Assembly (NCBI RefSeq): GCF_000716785.1
Contig: NZ_JNYY01000016.1
Coordinates: 353,273 to 417,272 of the forward strand
Direction of reading: 5' to 3'
Source: Amycolatopsis vancoresmycina
GTDB lineage: Bacteria; Actinomycetota; Actinomycetes; Mycobacteriales; Pseudonocardiaceae
Length of the DNA: 64,000 nucleotides
Made by a program: the position numbers and the translations under genes. This document shows, one piece after another, positions 53,830-61,590 of the stretch. Positions within the stretch are counted from its first letter, which is position 1. Each line of letters begins with the position of its first letter. The notes below the pieces were generated by a model. That model had not been told where the DNA came from, searched no databases, and was given only the letters and a program-made list of their open reading frames with translations.

Positions 53830-55013
53830 CAGCGCTCCTCGAGGGCTTTGAGGTACGCCTCGGCGTTGCGCTTGCTCTCGGCGAGCGAGTCGCCGCCGAA
53901 CTTCTCCAGCGCGGCGTCGGCCAGGACGAGCGCCACCACCGACTCCAGCACGACCCCGGCGCGCGGCACCGCGCAGACGTCGGACCGCTGGTGGATGGCC
54001 ACCGCGGGCTCACCGGTCTTGACGTCCACTGTGGACAGTGCTTTGGGGACGGTCGAGATCGGCTTCATGGCCACCCGGACGCGCAGCGGCTCGCCGTTGG
54101 TGATGCCGCCTTCCAGGCCGCCCGCGCGGTTGGACCGGCGGGTGACGCCGACCGGGCCGGTGCCGCGATCGATCTCGTCGTGCGCCTGGCTGCCCCAGCG
54201 GCGGGCGGTGGTGAAGCCGTCGCCGACCTCGACGCCCTTCATCGCCTGGACGCCCATCAGGGCGCCGGCCAGCCGCGCGTCGAGGCGCCGGTCCCAGTGG
54301 ACGTGCGAGCCGAGGCCCGGGGGAAGGCCGTAGGCGAGGACCTCGATCACGCCGCCGACGGTGTCACCCGCCTTCCGCACGGCGTCGACCTCCGCGACCA
54401 TCGCGTCGGTGCCCTCCTGGCTGAACGCGCGCACCGGGCTTTCGTCGATGGCGGGCAGGTCACCCGGCTGCGGGAGCGGCCCTTCGGGCGCGTCGGCGCC
54501 GCCGATGGAGACGACGTGGCTGAGGATCTCGACGCCGAGCAGCTGTTGGAGGAAGTTGCGCGCGACGGTGCCGAGCGCGGTCCGCGACGCCGTCTCGCGG
54601 GCGCTCGCGCGCTCCAGGACGGGACGCGCCTCGTCGAAGCCGTACTTCTGCATGCCGGGCAGGTCCGCGTGGCCCGGGCGGGGCCGGGTGAGCGGTTCGT
54701 TGCGCGCGAGGCCTTCGAGCACCTGCGGGTCGACCGGGTCGGCCGCCATGACCTGTTCCCACTTGGGCCACTCGGCGTTCTCGATGTGGACGGCGACCGG
54801 GCCGCCCTGGGTGAGGCCGTGGCGGACGCCGCCGAGGAACTCGATGTGGTCGGTCTCGAAGCCCATCCGCGGGCTGCGGCCGAAGCCGAGCCGGCGCCGG
54901 GCGAGCTGCTCGGTGACGTCGGCGGTGGTGACGGCGACCCCGGCGGGCATGCCTTCGAGCACGGCGGCCAGCGCGGGTCCGTGCGATTCACCTGCGGTGA
55001 TCCAGCGCAACAT
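53826..55013 (-). CDS. aroC: Chorismate synthase
   Basis: 395 residues. MLRWITAGESHGPALAAVLE, RRRLGFGRSPRM, RPGHADLPGMQKYGF, and the third signature with RSNRAGGLEGGITNGEP. FMN-dependent formation of chorismate. First gene of the aroC-K-B-Q operon; ATG at 55013 starts the conserved N-terminus. Confidence 0.97.
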   Translation of the reverse strand: MLRWITAGESHGPALAAVLEGMPAGVAVTTADVTEQLARRRLGFGRSPRMGFETDHIEFLGGVRHGLTQGGPVAVHIENAEWPKWEQVMAADPVDPQVLEGLARNEPLTRPRPGHADLPGMQKYGFDEARPVLERASARETASRTALGTVARNFLQQLLGVEILSHVVSIGGADAPEGPLPQPGDLPAIDESPVRAFSQEGTDAMVAEVDAVRKAGDTVGGVIEVLAYGLPPGLGSHVHWDRRLDARLAGALMGVQAMKGVEVGDGFTTARRWGSQAHDEIDRGTGPVGVTRRSNRAGGLEGGITNGEPLRVRVAMKPISTVPKALSTVDVKTGEPAVAIHQRSDVCAVPRAGVVLESVVALVLADAALEKFGGDSLAESKRNAEAYLKALEERW

Positions 55014-55056
55014 GGGCTCAATCCTGTCACGGGCGGGGTGCGGGGCATGCCTCCGG

Positions 55057-55677
55057 TCATGCCGAGCCGGGGAAGAGGGCGCACAGCCAGGTGGCGGTGA
55101 GCAGCGCGGGCCCGTGGGGAACGCGCGGGTTCCGCCGCACGGCGGCGACGGCCAGGCTGAACAGCGCAGCCAGGACGGCCGCGGCCGCGAGGGCGGCCCA
55201 CCCGGCGGCCCCCAGCACGACGCCGAGGCTGCCGGACAGTTTGACGTCGCCGGCGCCGAGACTGCCCGGCGCCCTCCGGCGGACCAGGGCGTGCGCGCCG
55301 CCGAAGAGCACGGCACCGACAGCCGCGCGGAGGGCGTGTGACGGCCCGCCACCGCCGAGCGAAGCGGCCCCGACGGCGGTGCCGAAGAGCGGGTAGGCAG
55401 GCAGGGTCAGGACGTCGGGCAGCCGGAGGTGCCGGAGGTCGGCGAGGGCGAGCGGGACCGCGACAACGGTCAGCAGGACGGGCACGGGCAGCCACGACGC
55501 GGACCAGCCGCCCGCGAGCCAGCGCGAGGTGGCGACGGCCACGCCGAGGGCGGCCAGGACGGCGGTGAGGGGCAGCGGGATCGGCGCAGAGGCGCGCTTC
55601 AGCAGGGCCGCGGTGGCGGGTGCGGTGGCGGCGCCGGTGGCCGCCGCGGTGGTGGTGACGAGGAGCGGGAAGGTCAT
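55057..55677 (-). CDS. A24-type prepilin peptidase
   Basis: 206 residues, six or seven hydrophobic helices. The two catalytic aspartates fit the family motifs ADLRHLRLPD and GAGDVKLSGSLG. It lacks the N-terminal methylase domain, like other short actinobacterial forms. It would process Tad/type IV-like pilins, though no pilus genes are nearby. ATG at 55677 chosen so that the first membrane helix starts the protein. Confidence 0.87.
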   Translation of the reverse strand: MTFPLLVTTTAAATGAATAPATAALLKRASAPIPLPLTAVLAALGVAVATSRWLAGGWSASWLPVPVLLTVVAVPLALADLRHLRLPDVLTLPAYPLFGTAVGAASLGGGGPSHALRAAVGAVLFGGAHALVRRRAPGSLGAGDVKLSGSLGVVLGAAGWAALAAAAVLAALFSLAVAAVRRNPRVPHGPALLTATWLCALFPGSA

Positions 55678-55836
55678 GGATCCAGCCTGCTGCGGCCGGG
55701 ACGAGCGGGGCAATCACCGGTTTCCGCGAACGGAGGGTTCGCGACGTTTTCGGCCCGGAATCACTCCTGTGGGCGACGGCCGCGGCGGGGCTTCGGGGGC
55801 GCGGAGGGCTGGGCTTCGCTGAATTGGTGGGGCCGG

Positions 55837-56067
55837 ATCGCGTACTTGGACGGTCGACTCGCGTGATTGGAAGGTCGACTCGCGCGCCGGCTGGGTCAGC
55901 TTCCGTACCCAGACGGACAACTCGCGTACCCAGACGGACGACTCGCGTGACTGGAGCCGCAACTCACGTGATTGGGAGCGGAACTCGCGTGACTAGAGGG
56001 GTATCTCGCGTGATTGGGGAGGCATCTCGCGTGATTGGAGGGGCATCTTGGGTGATTGGGGGGAGGG
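55837..56067. repeat. Eleven-unit 21-bp tandem repeat
   Basis: Degenerate units of exactly 21 bases, phase-locked at 55837, 55858, 55879 and so on to 56047; consensus roughly CTCGCGTGATTGGNNGGNNNA. Central units are the most alike; the 55879 and 55900 units are the most diverged. It fills much of the 424-base gap 55678-56101, otherwise without a gene. Because 21 is a multiple of 3, several frames stay open across it. Confidence 0.9.
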
Positions 56068-56101
56068 GATCCGGGGCCCCCTGCGGCCCGGATCCCCTCC
56101 G

Positions 56102-56752
56102 TCAGAGGGTCAGGCGGAGGAGGGCCAGGCCGCTTCCCGTGCGGACTTCGAGGGCCGTCAGGTCCGAAGCCTTCAGGGCCGTGCCGATCACGATGCGGGC
56201 CGTGTTGTCCGGGACCGCCTTCCACGTCGCCAGCTGCGTCTCCTGCCCCGAGCGGGAGATCGCCACCAGGACGTACTCGCCGCTGCTGCGGTCGCCCGTG
56301 TAGCTGCACGACATGTCCACCTGCGTGCCCCACGAGAAGGCGTCGAGGCGGGCGTCCGCGCGGACCGGGAACGCGCCCAGCGCCGTCATCGCCAGCGCAG
56401 GCGGCGCAGGCGGCGGAGCGGGCGAAGGCGCCGAAGCCACCACTGCCAGCGCGACGCACGCCGACACCGCCAGCGCGGCCGATGCGGACGTCACCGCCGT
56501 GCGGATCCGGCGGCCGCGGCGGACGCGGCGCAGCACCGACGGCAGCAGGTCCGGTGGGGGCGGCGCAAGGTCGGGCGGCACCGCCGGGGCGTCGACCCTG
56601 GCCAGCAGCCCCGGCAGGCCCGCCAGTTCGCGGACCGAGGCCGCGCAGCGGTCGCACGTGCGCAGGTGCTCCTCGAAGCGCTGCCGGTCCTCGGGGGACA
56701 GCGCGCCCAGCACGTAGGCGGCGTCGAACGTCGCGAACGGGTCCTCGCTCAC
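56102..56752 (-). CDS. Zinc-type anti-sigma factor (RslA-like)
   Basis: 216 residues. N-terminal ZAS domain with HLRTCDRC (H-x3-C-x2-C) after LGALSPEDRQRFEEH, one transmembrane helix (about 88-108) and an outer domain of about 100 residues. It should bind and hold the upstream sigma factor, releasing it on an envelope or thiol signal. GTG overlaps the sigma gene stop. Confidence 0.9.
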   Translation of the reverse strand: MSEDPFATFDAAYVLGALSPEDRQRFEEHLRTCDRCAASVRELAGLPGLLARVDAPAVPPDLAPPPPDLLPSVLRRVRRGRRIRTAVTSASAALAVSACVALAVVASAPSPAPPPAPPALAMTALGAFPVRADARLDAFSWGTQVDMSCSYTGDRSSGEYVLVAISRSGQETQLATWKAVPDNTARIVIGTALKASDLTALEVRTGSGLALLRLTL

Positions 56753-57261
56753 TGGGTCACCCCCCTCTCCTCGAGCACCAACCGCAGCGCGCGCAACGCG
56801 TAGTGCGTACGCGACTTGACCGTCCCTTCGGCCACGCCCAGCTTCAGCGCGGCGTCCGCCACCGAATAGCCGTGGAAGTAACACAGGACCAGCACCTCGC
56901 GGTGCCGTTCCGACAGCTCGGCCAGCGCCTCCGCGACCAGCCAGCCCTGCACCGCGCGGTCGGTGCCGTCGGCGACCGTGCCCTCCGGCGGCCGGTCGGT
57001 GACCACCTCCGACCGGTTCGACGCCGACCGCCAGCCGTCGATGGCGATCCGCCGCGCCACCGTGAACAGCCACGCCCGCGCCGAGCCCTGCGACTGGTCC
57101 AGCACCGACGGCGACCGCCAGGCCCGCAGCAGCGTCTCCTGGAGGACGTCCTCGGCCCGGATCCGGTCACCGGAGGTCAGGTGCAGCGCGTAGGACCACA
57201 GCGCGGCCGCGTGCTCCTCGTGCAACGCGCGCATCAGCGCTTCTTCGGCGACTTCTCCCAC
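56749..57261 (-). CDS. ECF sigma factor (SigL-like)
   Basis: 170 residues. Region 2 (about 14-80) with AEDVLQETLLRAWRSP and region 4 (about 115-165) with LSERHREVLVLCYFHGYS and VAEGTVKSRTHYALRAL. The promoter pair at 57669-57732 (TGAACC/CGT) is of the SigL type. GTG at 57261 is 4 bases from the preceding gene; an ATG at residue 10 is possible. Co-transcribed with the membrane protein and the anti-sigma gene. Confidence 0.92.
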   Translation of the reverse strand: MGEVAEEALMRALHEEHAAALWSYALHLTSGDRIRAEDVLQETLLRAWRSPSVLDQSQGSARAWLFTVARRIAIDGWRSASNRSEVVTDRPPEGTVADGTDRAVQGWLVAEALAELSERHREVLVLCYFHGYSVADAALKLGVAEGTVKSRTHYALRALRLVLEERGVTQ

Positions 57262-57265
57262 GAAT

Positions 57266-57634
57266 TCAGGCCGAGACCCGGCGCCGGTCCTTCACGAACA
57301 GCAGCGCCAGGCCGCCCACGATGCAGACCGCCTCCGTGATGACGCCCCAGTACTCCGGCTGGCTGTTGAACTGGTCGTGGTTGCCGGCGAACCCGACCGT
57401 CGCGGCCAGCAGGTACGCGCCGAGCGTCAGGGCCCCGAAGCCGAACGCGCCCAGCGCGGGCAGCCAGTGCCGCCAGGCCAGTACCGCGATCGCCAGCACG
57501 AGCCCGGCGATCGCGTCGAGCAGGAACAGCGGCCCCACGATGCCCGGGTAGTCCTCTGTCCACAGGAAGTAGTGCACGCCCGCCGAACCCAGCAACGCGG
57601 CCGCCACGACGATGCGCAGAACCCAACTCACCAT
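57266..57634 (-). CDS. Small four-helix membrane protein, first gene of the sigma operon
   Basis: 122 residues with four hydrophobic helices (about 4-22, 32-54, 58-78, 92-112), no recognised motif. GGAGGAACGATC precedes ATG 57634. A TGAACC-N16-CGTGTA promoter lies upstream, so it is probably induced by its own operon's sigma factor. Function unknown; a DoxX-like or redox role is speculation. Confidence 0.8.
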   Translation of the reverse strand: MVSWVLRIVVAAALLGSAGVHYFLWTEDYPGIVGPLFLLDAIAGLVLAIAVLAWRHWLPALGAFGFGALTLGAYLLAATVGFAGNHDQFNSQPEYWGVITEAVCIVGGLALLFVKDRRRVSA

Positions 57635-57668
57635 GATCGTTCCTCCACTCCACACCCACTCCGGTAGA

Positions 57669-57696
57669 TACACGGAACAGGGGGCGATCCGGTTCA
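57669..57696 (-). promoter_or_regulatory. ECF promoter for the sigma operon
   Basis: On the minus strand: TGAACC (57691-57696), 16-base spacer, CGTGTA (57669-57674). This fits the SigL-type consensus TGAACC/CGTG. Placed 35 bases before the membrane-protein start. Confidence 0.7.
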
Positions 57697-57704
57697 CCGG
57701 GAAT

Positions 57705-57732
57705 TGAACCGAACGGGTGCCGATCTCGTTCA
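57705..57732 (+). promoter_or_regulatory. ECF promoter for the Rieske gene
   Basis: On the plus strand: TGAACC (57705-57710), 16-base spacer, CGTTCA (57727-57732). The start codon at 57740 is only 7 bases past the -10, so the mRNA is probably leaderless. Confidence 0.65.
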
Positions 57733-57739
57733 GTAGGGC

Positions 57740-58177
57740 ATGACAGCCGAACTGCACTCCCGCCGCACCGTCCTGTCCACCGGCGCCGCCGTCGCCGGTG
57801 CCGCCGTCGGCGCCGTCGCGCTCTCCGCCTGCTCGTCCGAGCCGGGCGCCAAGTCGGGCACCGCGCAGGCGCCGATCGCCGCCGGCACGCCGCTCGTCGC
57901 GCTCTCCGACGTCCCGGTCGGCCAGGCGAAGGCCGCCAAGGCCCCGGACGGTTCGGACGTGATCGTGGCCCGGACGTCCGAGTCGGCCGCCGCCGCGTTC
58001 AGCGCCGTGTGCACGCACCAGGGCTGCACGGTCGCGCCGAAGGGCGCCGACCTGGTCTGCCCGTGCCACGGTTCGGTGTTCAACGCGCTCACCGGCGAGG
58101 TCAAGCAGGGCCCGGCGAACAAGCCGCTGCCGTCCGTGCCGGTCAAGGTCGAGAACGGGAAGGTCGTGACCGGCTGA
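57740..58177 (+). CDS. Tat-exported Rieske [2Fe-2S] lipoprotein-like protein
   Basis: 145 residues. N-terminal SRRTVLSTGAAVAGAA is a twin-arginine signal and LSAC a possible lipobox. The Rieske cluster motifs CTHQGC and CPCHGS are both intact. Likely a membrane-tethered electron carrier outside the cell. It faces the ECF sigma operon and shares its promoter type, which suggests a redox or envelope stress role. Confidence 0.9.
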   Translation: MTAELHSRRTVLSTGAAVAGAAVGAVALSACSSEPGAKSGTAQAPIAAGTPLVALSDVPVGQAKAAKAPDGSDVIVARTSESAAAAFSAVCTHQGCTVAPKGADLVCPCHGSVFNALTGEVKQGPANKPLPSVPVKVENGKVVTG

Positions 58178-58195
58178 GAGCCGGGCGCACGCGAA

Positions 58196-58227
58196 GGGCC
58201 CTTGTGGACGATCGTCCCCAAGGGCCC
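58196..58227. terminator. Hairpin between the Rieske and EIIA genes
   Basis: GGGCCCTTG / CAAGGGCCC outer arms and GGACGATCGTCC centre form a near-continuous stem, between two converging genes. Confidence 0.75.
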
Positions 58228-58246
58228 GGCGTGTGACAGAGAGAAC

Positions 58247-58702
58247 TCAGGCGTCCCAGCTGAACAGCCGGCCGGCCGCCGCGATGTCGCGCCCGGTGTC
58301 CAGTCCGGACAGCACCTCCGCCGACGCGTCCAGCGCGACGACCGGGACGATCGCCGAGTAGCCCGCCGCGGTCACCGCCTCCGGGTCCCAGCTGACGATC
58401 GGCTGGCCGGCCCGCACCTGCTCGCCCTTGACGACGTGCAGCGTGAAGCCCTCGCCCTTCTCCTTGACCGTGTCGATGCCCAGGTGGACCAGCACGGCCT
58501 TGCCGTCCTCGGTCGCCACGACGTAGGCGTGCGGGTGCAGCGTCGCGACCGTGCCGTCGACCGGCGCGACGGCGTCCGAGCGGCCGCCCGAAGGCTGCAC
58601 GGCGATGCCCGGGCCCACCATGGCCTGCGCGAACACCGGGTCCGGGACCTCGGTGATCGGCACCACGCGCCCGGCGACCGGGCTGAGGATCTCCAGGCTC
58701 AC
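58247..58702 (-). CDS. PTS glucose-family EIIA component
   Basis: 151 residues, Crr/EIIA-Glc type: LEILSPVAGRVVPITEVPDP opening, VAPVDGTVATLHPHAYVV, and the phospho-acceptor His73 in VLVHLGIDT. Takes phosphate from HPr and passes it to EIIB. GTG overlaps the EIIB stop. In streptomycetes the corresponding Crr serves several sugars. Confidence 0.93.
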   Translation of the reverse strand: MSLEILSPVAGRVVPITEVPDPVFAQAMVGPGIAVQPSGGRSDAVAPVDGTVATLHPHAYVVATEDGKAVLVHLGIDTVKEKGEGFTLHVVKGEQVRAGQPIVSWDPEAVTAAGYSAIVPVVALDASAEVLSGLDTGRDIAAAGRLFSWDA

Positions 58703-58938
58703 AGCAGGTCCTCGATGTCGCTGGCGATCGTGTCCGCCTCCGGCCCGACGATCACCTGCAGGGCCGTCGACCCCATCTTCACCACGCCCATCGCGCCGGC
58801 TTTCTTCAGCGCCGCTTCGTCGACGAGGCTCATGTCCTCGACCTCGCAGCGCAGCCGCGTGATGCAGCCCTCGACCTCGGTGAGATTGCCCGCGCCGCCG
58901 AGTGCCGCGAGGATCTTTTCGGGCCTGTCATCCGCCAT
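58699..58938 (-). CDS. PTS EIIB component (GlcNAc/glucose type)
   Basis: 79 residues, a free-standing EIIB with phospho-Cys25 in EGCITRLRCEVED and GVVKMGSTALQVIVG. Free EIIB plus separate EIIC is the NagF/NagE arrangement of streptomycetes. ATG at 58938; the DasR-type site lies in the 242-base divergent gap upstream. Confidence 0.92.
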   Translation of the reverse strand: MADDRPEKILAALGGAGNLTEVEGCITRLRCEVEDMSLVDEAALKKAGAMGVVKMGSTALQVIVGPEADTIASDIEDLL

Positions 58939-59094
58939 CGCGGTCTCCTTGATCACTGTTTGTTCCCAACCTGACGCGAACCGCGTGTCCACCTGTACTA
59001 CGCCGTTCGTCCGCTTGCACCCCGCCGCGGGCCACGAACGGATAACGGTGGTTGACACCCGTCCTCGCAGCGGAGCATCCTGCCCCATCAGATC

Positions 59095-59110
59095 ATTGGT
59101 CTAGACCGGA
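59095..59110. promoter_or_regulatory. DasR-responsive element
   Basis: ATTGGTCTAGACCGGA contains the core TGGTCTAGACC of the DasR consensus (A-S-TGGTCTAGACCA-S-T, recalled). It is 157 bases from the EIIB start and 71 from the dasR start, in the divergent gap. A second inverted repeat CCGGAAC/GTTCCGG (59106-59127) overlaps its edge. Confidence 0.8.
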
Positions 59111-59180
59111 ACGTACCAATGTTCCGGGCCGGATGCGAGCACCGGTCCCCGGTGCCGCGAGAACGAGGAGGGTGACGCCG

Positions 59181-59969
59181 ATGAGCGCGGCCGCGCACGT
59201 CCCGCCGCCCGACAAGGTTGTCAACGGGCCCACGCCCAAGCACGCCCAGCTGCGGGAAATCCTCCGCCGCACGGTGGAGCGCGAGCTCCCGCCGGGTGCG
59301 CCGATCCCGTCGGAACGCGAGCTGGCCCAGCGCTACGGCGTGTCGCGGCTCACGGTCCGGTCGGCGATCGGCAAGCTGGTCGAGGAGGGCCTGCTCGCCC
59401 GGGTCCGCGGCAAGGGTACGTTCACCGCGGCCCGGCGGATGGAGCTGCAGCTCTACCTGATGTCGTTCACCGACGACATGCGGAGGCGGGGGCTGACCCC
59501 GACGACCGAGGTGGTCTCCGCGGCCACCGAGGTGCCGCCCACCGCCTCGGCACACGCCCTCGGCCTGGCCGAGGGCGCTCCGGCGCACCACCTGGTGCGG
59601 TTGCGGCACGCCGACGGCGTGCCACTGGCCGTCGAACGCGGCTGGTACCACGCGGGCCGGGCGCCCGGCCTGCTCGAACTGGACCTGACCCAGTCCATTT
59701 ACTCGCAGCTGGCCGAGACGTACGGTGTGCGTCCCGACCAGGCGTGGCAGACGGTCTGGGCCGAAGGCGCGGACCGCGAGACGGCCCGGCTGCTCGGCAT
59801 GCGCGCCGGCAGCCCGCTGCTCGTGTTCCGGCGGGTCTCCAGCGCGAACGGCGACCCGATCGAAGACATCACGTCCTGGTACCGGGGAGATCACTACCAG
59901 GTGACCATGCAGTTGGACCGGAACACCCCGGAACCCGGTCAACCACCCCACTATGGAGGATCCAGATGA
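59181..59969 (+). CDS. dasR: DasR-like GntR/HutC regulator
   Basis: 262 residues. Winged helix (about 20-88) with PIPSERELAQRYGVSRLTVR, then a UTRA effector domain (108-252). DasR proteins bind GlcN-6-P and control chitin/GlcNAc use, and antibiotic production in streptomycetes. ATG 59181 has GAGGAGG upstream; the long open frame to 59052 would cover the operator. Overlaps the EIIC start (ATGA), so regulator and permease are made together. Confidence 0.88.
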   Translation: MSAAAHVPPPDKVVNGPTPKHAQLREILRRTVERELPPGAPIPSERELAQRYGVSRLTVRSAIGKLVEEGLLARVRGKGTFTAARRMELQLYLMSFTDDMRRRGLTPTTEVVSAATEVPPTASAHALGLAEGAPAHHLVRLRHADGVPLAVERGWYHAGRAPGLLELDLTQSIYSQLAETYGVRPDQAWQTVWAEGADRETARLLGMRAGSPLLVFRRVSSANGDPIEDITSWYRGDHYQVTMQLDRNTPEPGQPPHYGGSR

Positions 59970-61201
59970 GTTCGACCACCGCGGAGGGGGCGAAGAAGAG
60001 CGGCAGCGGTCTCGCCGGTCTTCAGCGCTTCGGCCGTAGCCTCATGCTTCCGATCGCCGTGCTCCCGGCGGCGGGCATCCTGCTCCGGTTCGGCCAGGAC
60101 GACATGCTCGGCAAGGACGGCCTGGGCTGGAACAAGGTCGCTTCGGTGCTCGGCGCCGCGGGCGGCACGCTGTTCAACTGGCTGCCGCTGCTGTTCGCGG
60201 TCGGCATCGCCGTCGGTTTCGCCAAGAAGGGCGACGGCTCGACCGCCGTCGCAGCGGTCGTCGGCTTCTTCGTGTTCAGCGCCGTCGTCCAGGTGTTCGC
60301 CCCGCTGAGCGACCTGCCCGGCTACAAGGCGGGCGCGACCGAGCTGGCGCCGATCAAGTGGCCGTACTCGGTGCTGGCCGGTGTCGTGGTCGGCATCGTG
60401 GCAGCGTTGCTGTGGCAGAAGTACCACCGCATCAAGCTGCCCGCCTACCTGGCGTTCTTCGGCGGCCGCCGGTTCGTCCCGATCATCACCGCGGGCGTCA
60501 TGGTGATCCTCGGCGTGATCTTCGGCCTGGTCTTCCACTGGGTGAACAGCGGCATCGAGTCCGCCGGCGACGCGGTCACCGCCTCCCCGATCGTCGGTGG
60601 CGGCATCTACGGCGCGCTGAACCGCCTCCTCATCCCGGTCGGTCTGCACCAGCTGCTGAACGTCCCGGTCTGGTTCATCTTCGACGGCGGTGACATCAAC
60701 AACTTCGTCGCGGGCAAGATGTCGGCGGGCGCGTTCACCACGGGCTTCTTCCCGATCTTCATGTTCGCCCTGCCCGCGGCCGCGCTGGCCATCTGGCAGA
60801 CGGCCCGCCCGGCGCAGCGGAAGGTCGTCGGCGGTGTGATGATCGCCGGCGCGCTGACCTCGTTCCTGACCGGTGTCACCGAGCCGATCGAGTTCTCGTT
60901 CATGTTCGTCGCGTGGCCGCTGTACCTGTTCCACGCGATCATGACCGGCACCTCGCTGGCGATCTGCAACGCGCTGGGCATCCACCAGAGCTTCAACTTC
61001 TCCGCGGGCGCGATCGACTACCTGCTCAACTTCGGCGCCCCGGCGGCGCAGAAGCCGTGGCTGCTGATCCCGATCGGGCTCGTCTACGCGGTGATCTACT
61101 ACGTGGTCTTCCGGTTCGCGATCGTCAAGTTCAACCTGCGGACCCCGGGCCGCGAGGACGACTCGATCGAGGCCGACCTCGACCGCACCGCCGCCGCGTA
61201 A
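59966..61201 (+). CDS. nagE: PTS EIIC permease, N-acetylglucosamine type
   Basis: 411 residues, about ten hydrophobic segments. SLMLPIAVLPAAGILLRFG opening, GLHQLLNVPVWFIF, and the substrate loop GVTEPIEFSFMFVAWPLY. It imports and, with EIIB, phosphorylates a sugar, most likely GlcNAc given the DasR-type regulator and dre site. EIIA and EIIB domains are separate genes across the divergent promoter. Confidence 0.9.
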   Translation: MSSTTAEGAKKSGSGLAGLQRFGRSLMLPIAVLPAAGILLRFGQDDMLGKDGLGWNKVASVLGAAGGTLFNWLPLLFAVGIAVGFAKKGDGSTAVAAVVGFFVFSAVVQVFAPLSDLPGYKAGATELAPIKWPYSVLAGVVVGIVAALLWQKYHRIKLPAYLAFFGGRRFVPIITAGVMVILGVIFGLVFHWVNSGIESAGDAVTASPIVGGGIYGALNRLLIPVGLHQLLNVPVWFIFDGGDINNFVAGKMSAGAFTTGFFPIFMFALPAAALAIWQTARPAQRKVVGGVMIAGALTSFLTGVTEPIEFSFMFVAWPLYLFHAIMTGTSLAICNALGIHQSFNFSAGAIDYLLNFGAPAAQKPWLLIPIGLVYAVIYYVVFRFAIVKFNLRTPGREDDSIEADLDRTAAA

Positions 61202-61241
61202 CATCCGTACCGACGTAGGAAACCGTAGGGAGAGGACGAAC

Positions 61242-61508
61242 ATGCCGGAGAAACGCGTCGCCGTGGCCAGCAAGGTGGGGCTGCACGCCCGGCCGGCCGC
61301 GCTGGTGGCGAAGACGGCCGCGGCGCAGCCCGTCGCGGTGCAGATCGCCAAGGCCGGCGGGAACCCGGTGGCCGCCGGCAGCGTGCTCAACCTGATGACC
61401 CTGGCCGCCGGCTACGGCGACGAGGTGATCATCAGCGCCGAGGGCGAGGGCGCCGAGGAGGCCGTGGAAGCGGTCGCCCAGCTGGTCGCCACCGACCTGG
61501 ACGCCTGA
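61242..61508 (+). CDS. ptsH: Phosphocarrier protein HPr
   Basis: 88 residues. His15 in VGLHARPAA is the phospho-acceptor; Ser47 in AGSVLNLM is at the usual regulatory-serine position. Carries phosphate from enzyme I to EIIA. Downstream of nagE with 40 bases between. No ptsI gene is seen in the window. Confidence 0.95.
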   Translation: MPEKRVAVASKVGLHARPAALVAKTAAAQPVAVQIAKAGGNPVAAGSVLNLMTLAAGYGDEVIISAEGEGAEEAVEAVAQLVATDLDA

Positions 61509-61520
61509 GGCACCACCCCC

Positions 61521-61569
61521 GCGAAGGCCCCCGCACCGGCTCCCCGACAGCCGGTGCGGGGGCCTTCGC
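61521..61569 (+). terminator. Strong 20-base-arm hairpin after ptsH
   Basis: Perfect arms GCGAAGGCCCCCGCACCGGC and its complement with a 9-base loop, 13 bases past the ptsH stop. Confidence 0.8.
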
Positions 61570-61590
61570 GGCGTTTCGTAGGCTGGCGGC

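Noticed and set aside
55837..56067. CRISPR array
   Set aside because: Units are contiguous and degenerate, with no unique spacers and no cas genes.
55824..56303. Open frame with seven-residue repeats over the tandem repeat
   Set aside because: Both strands are open because the unit is 21 bases; no ribosome site, and it runs into the anti-sigma gene.
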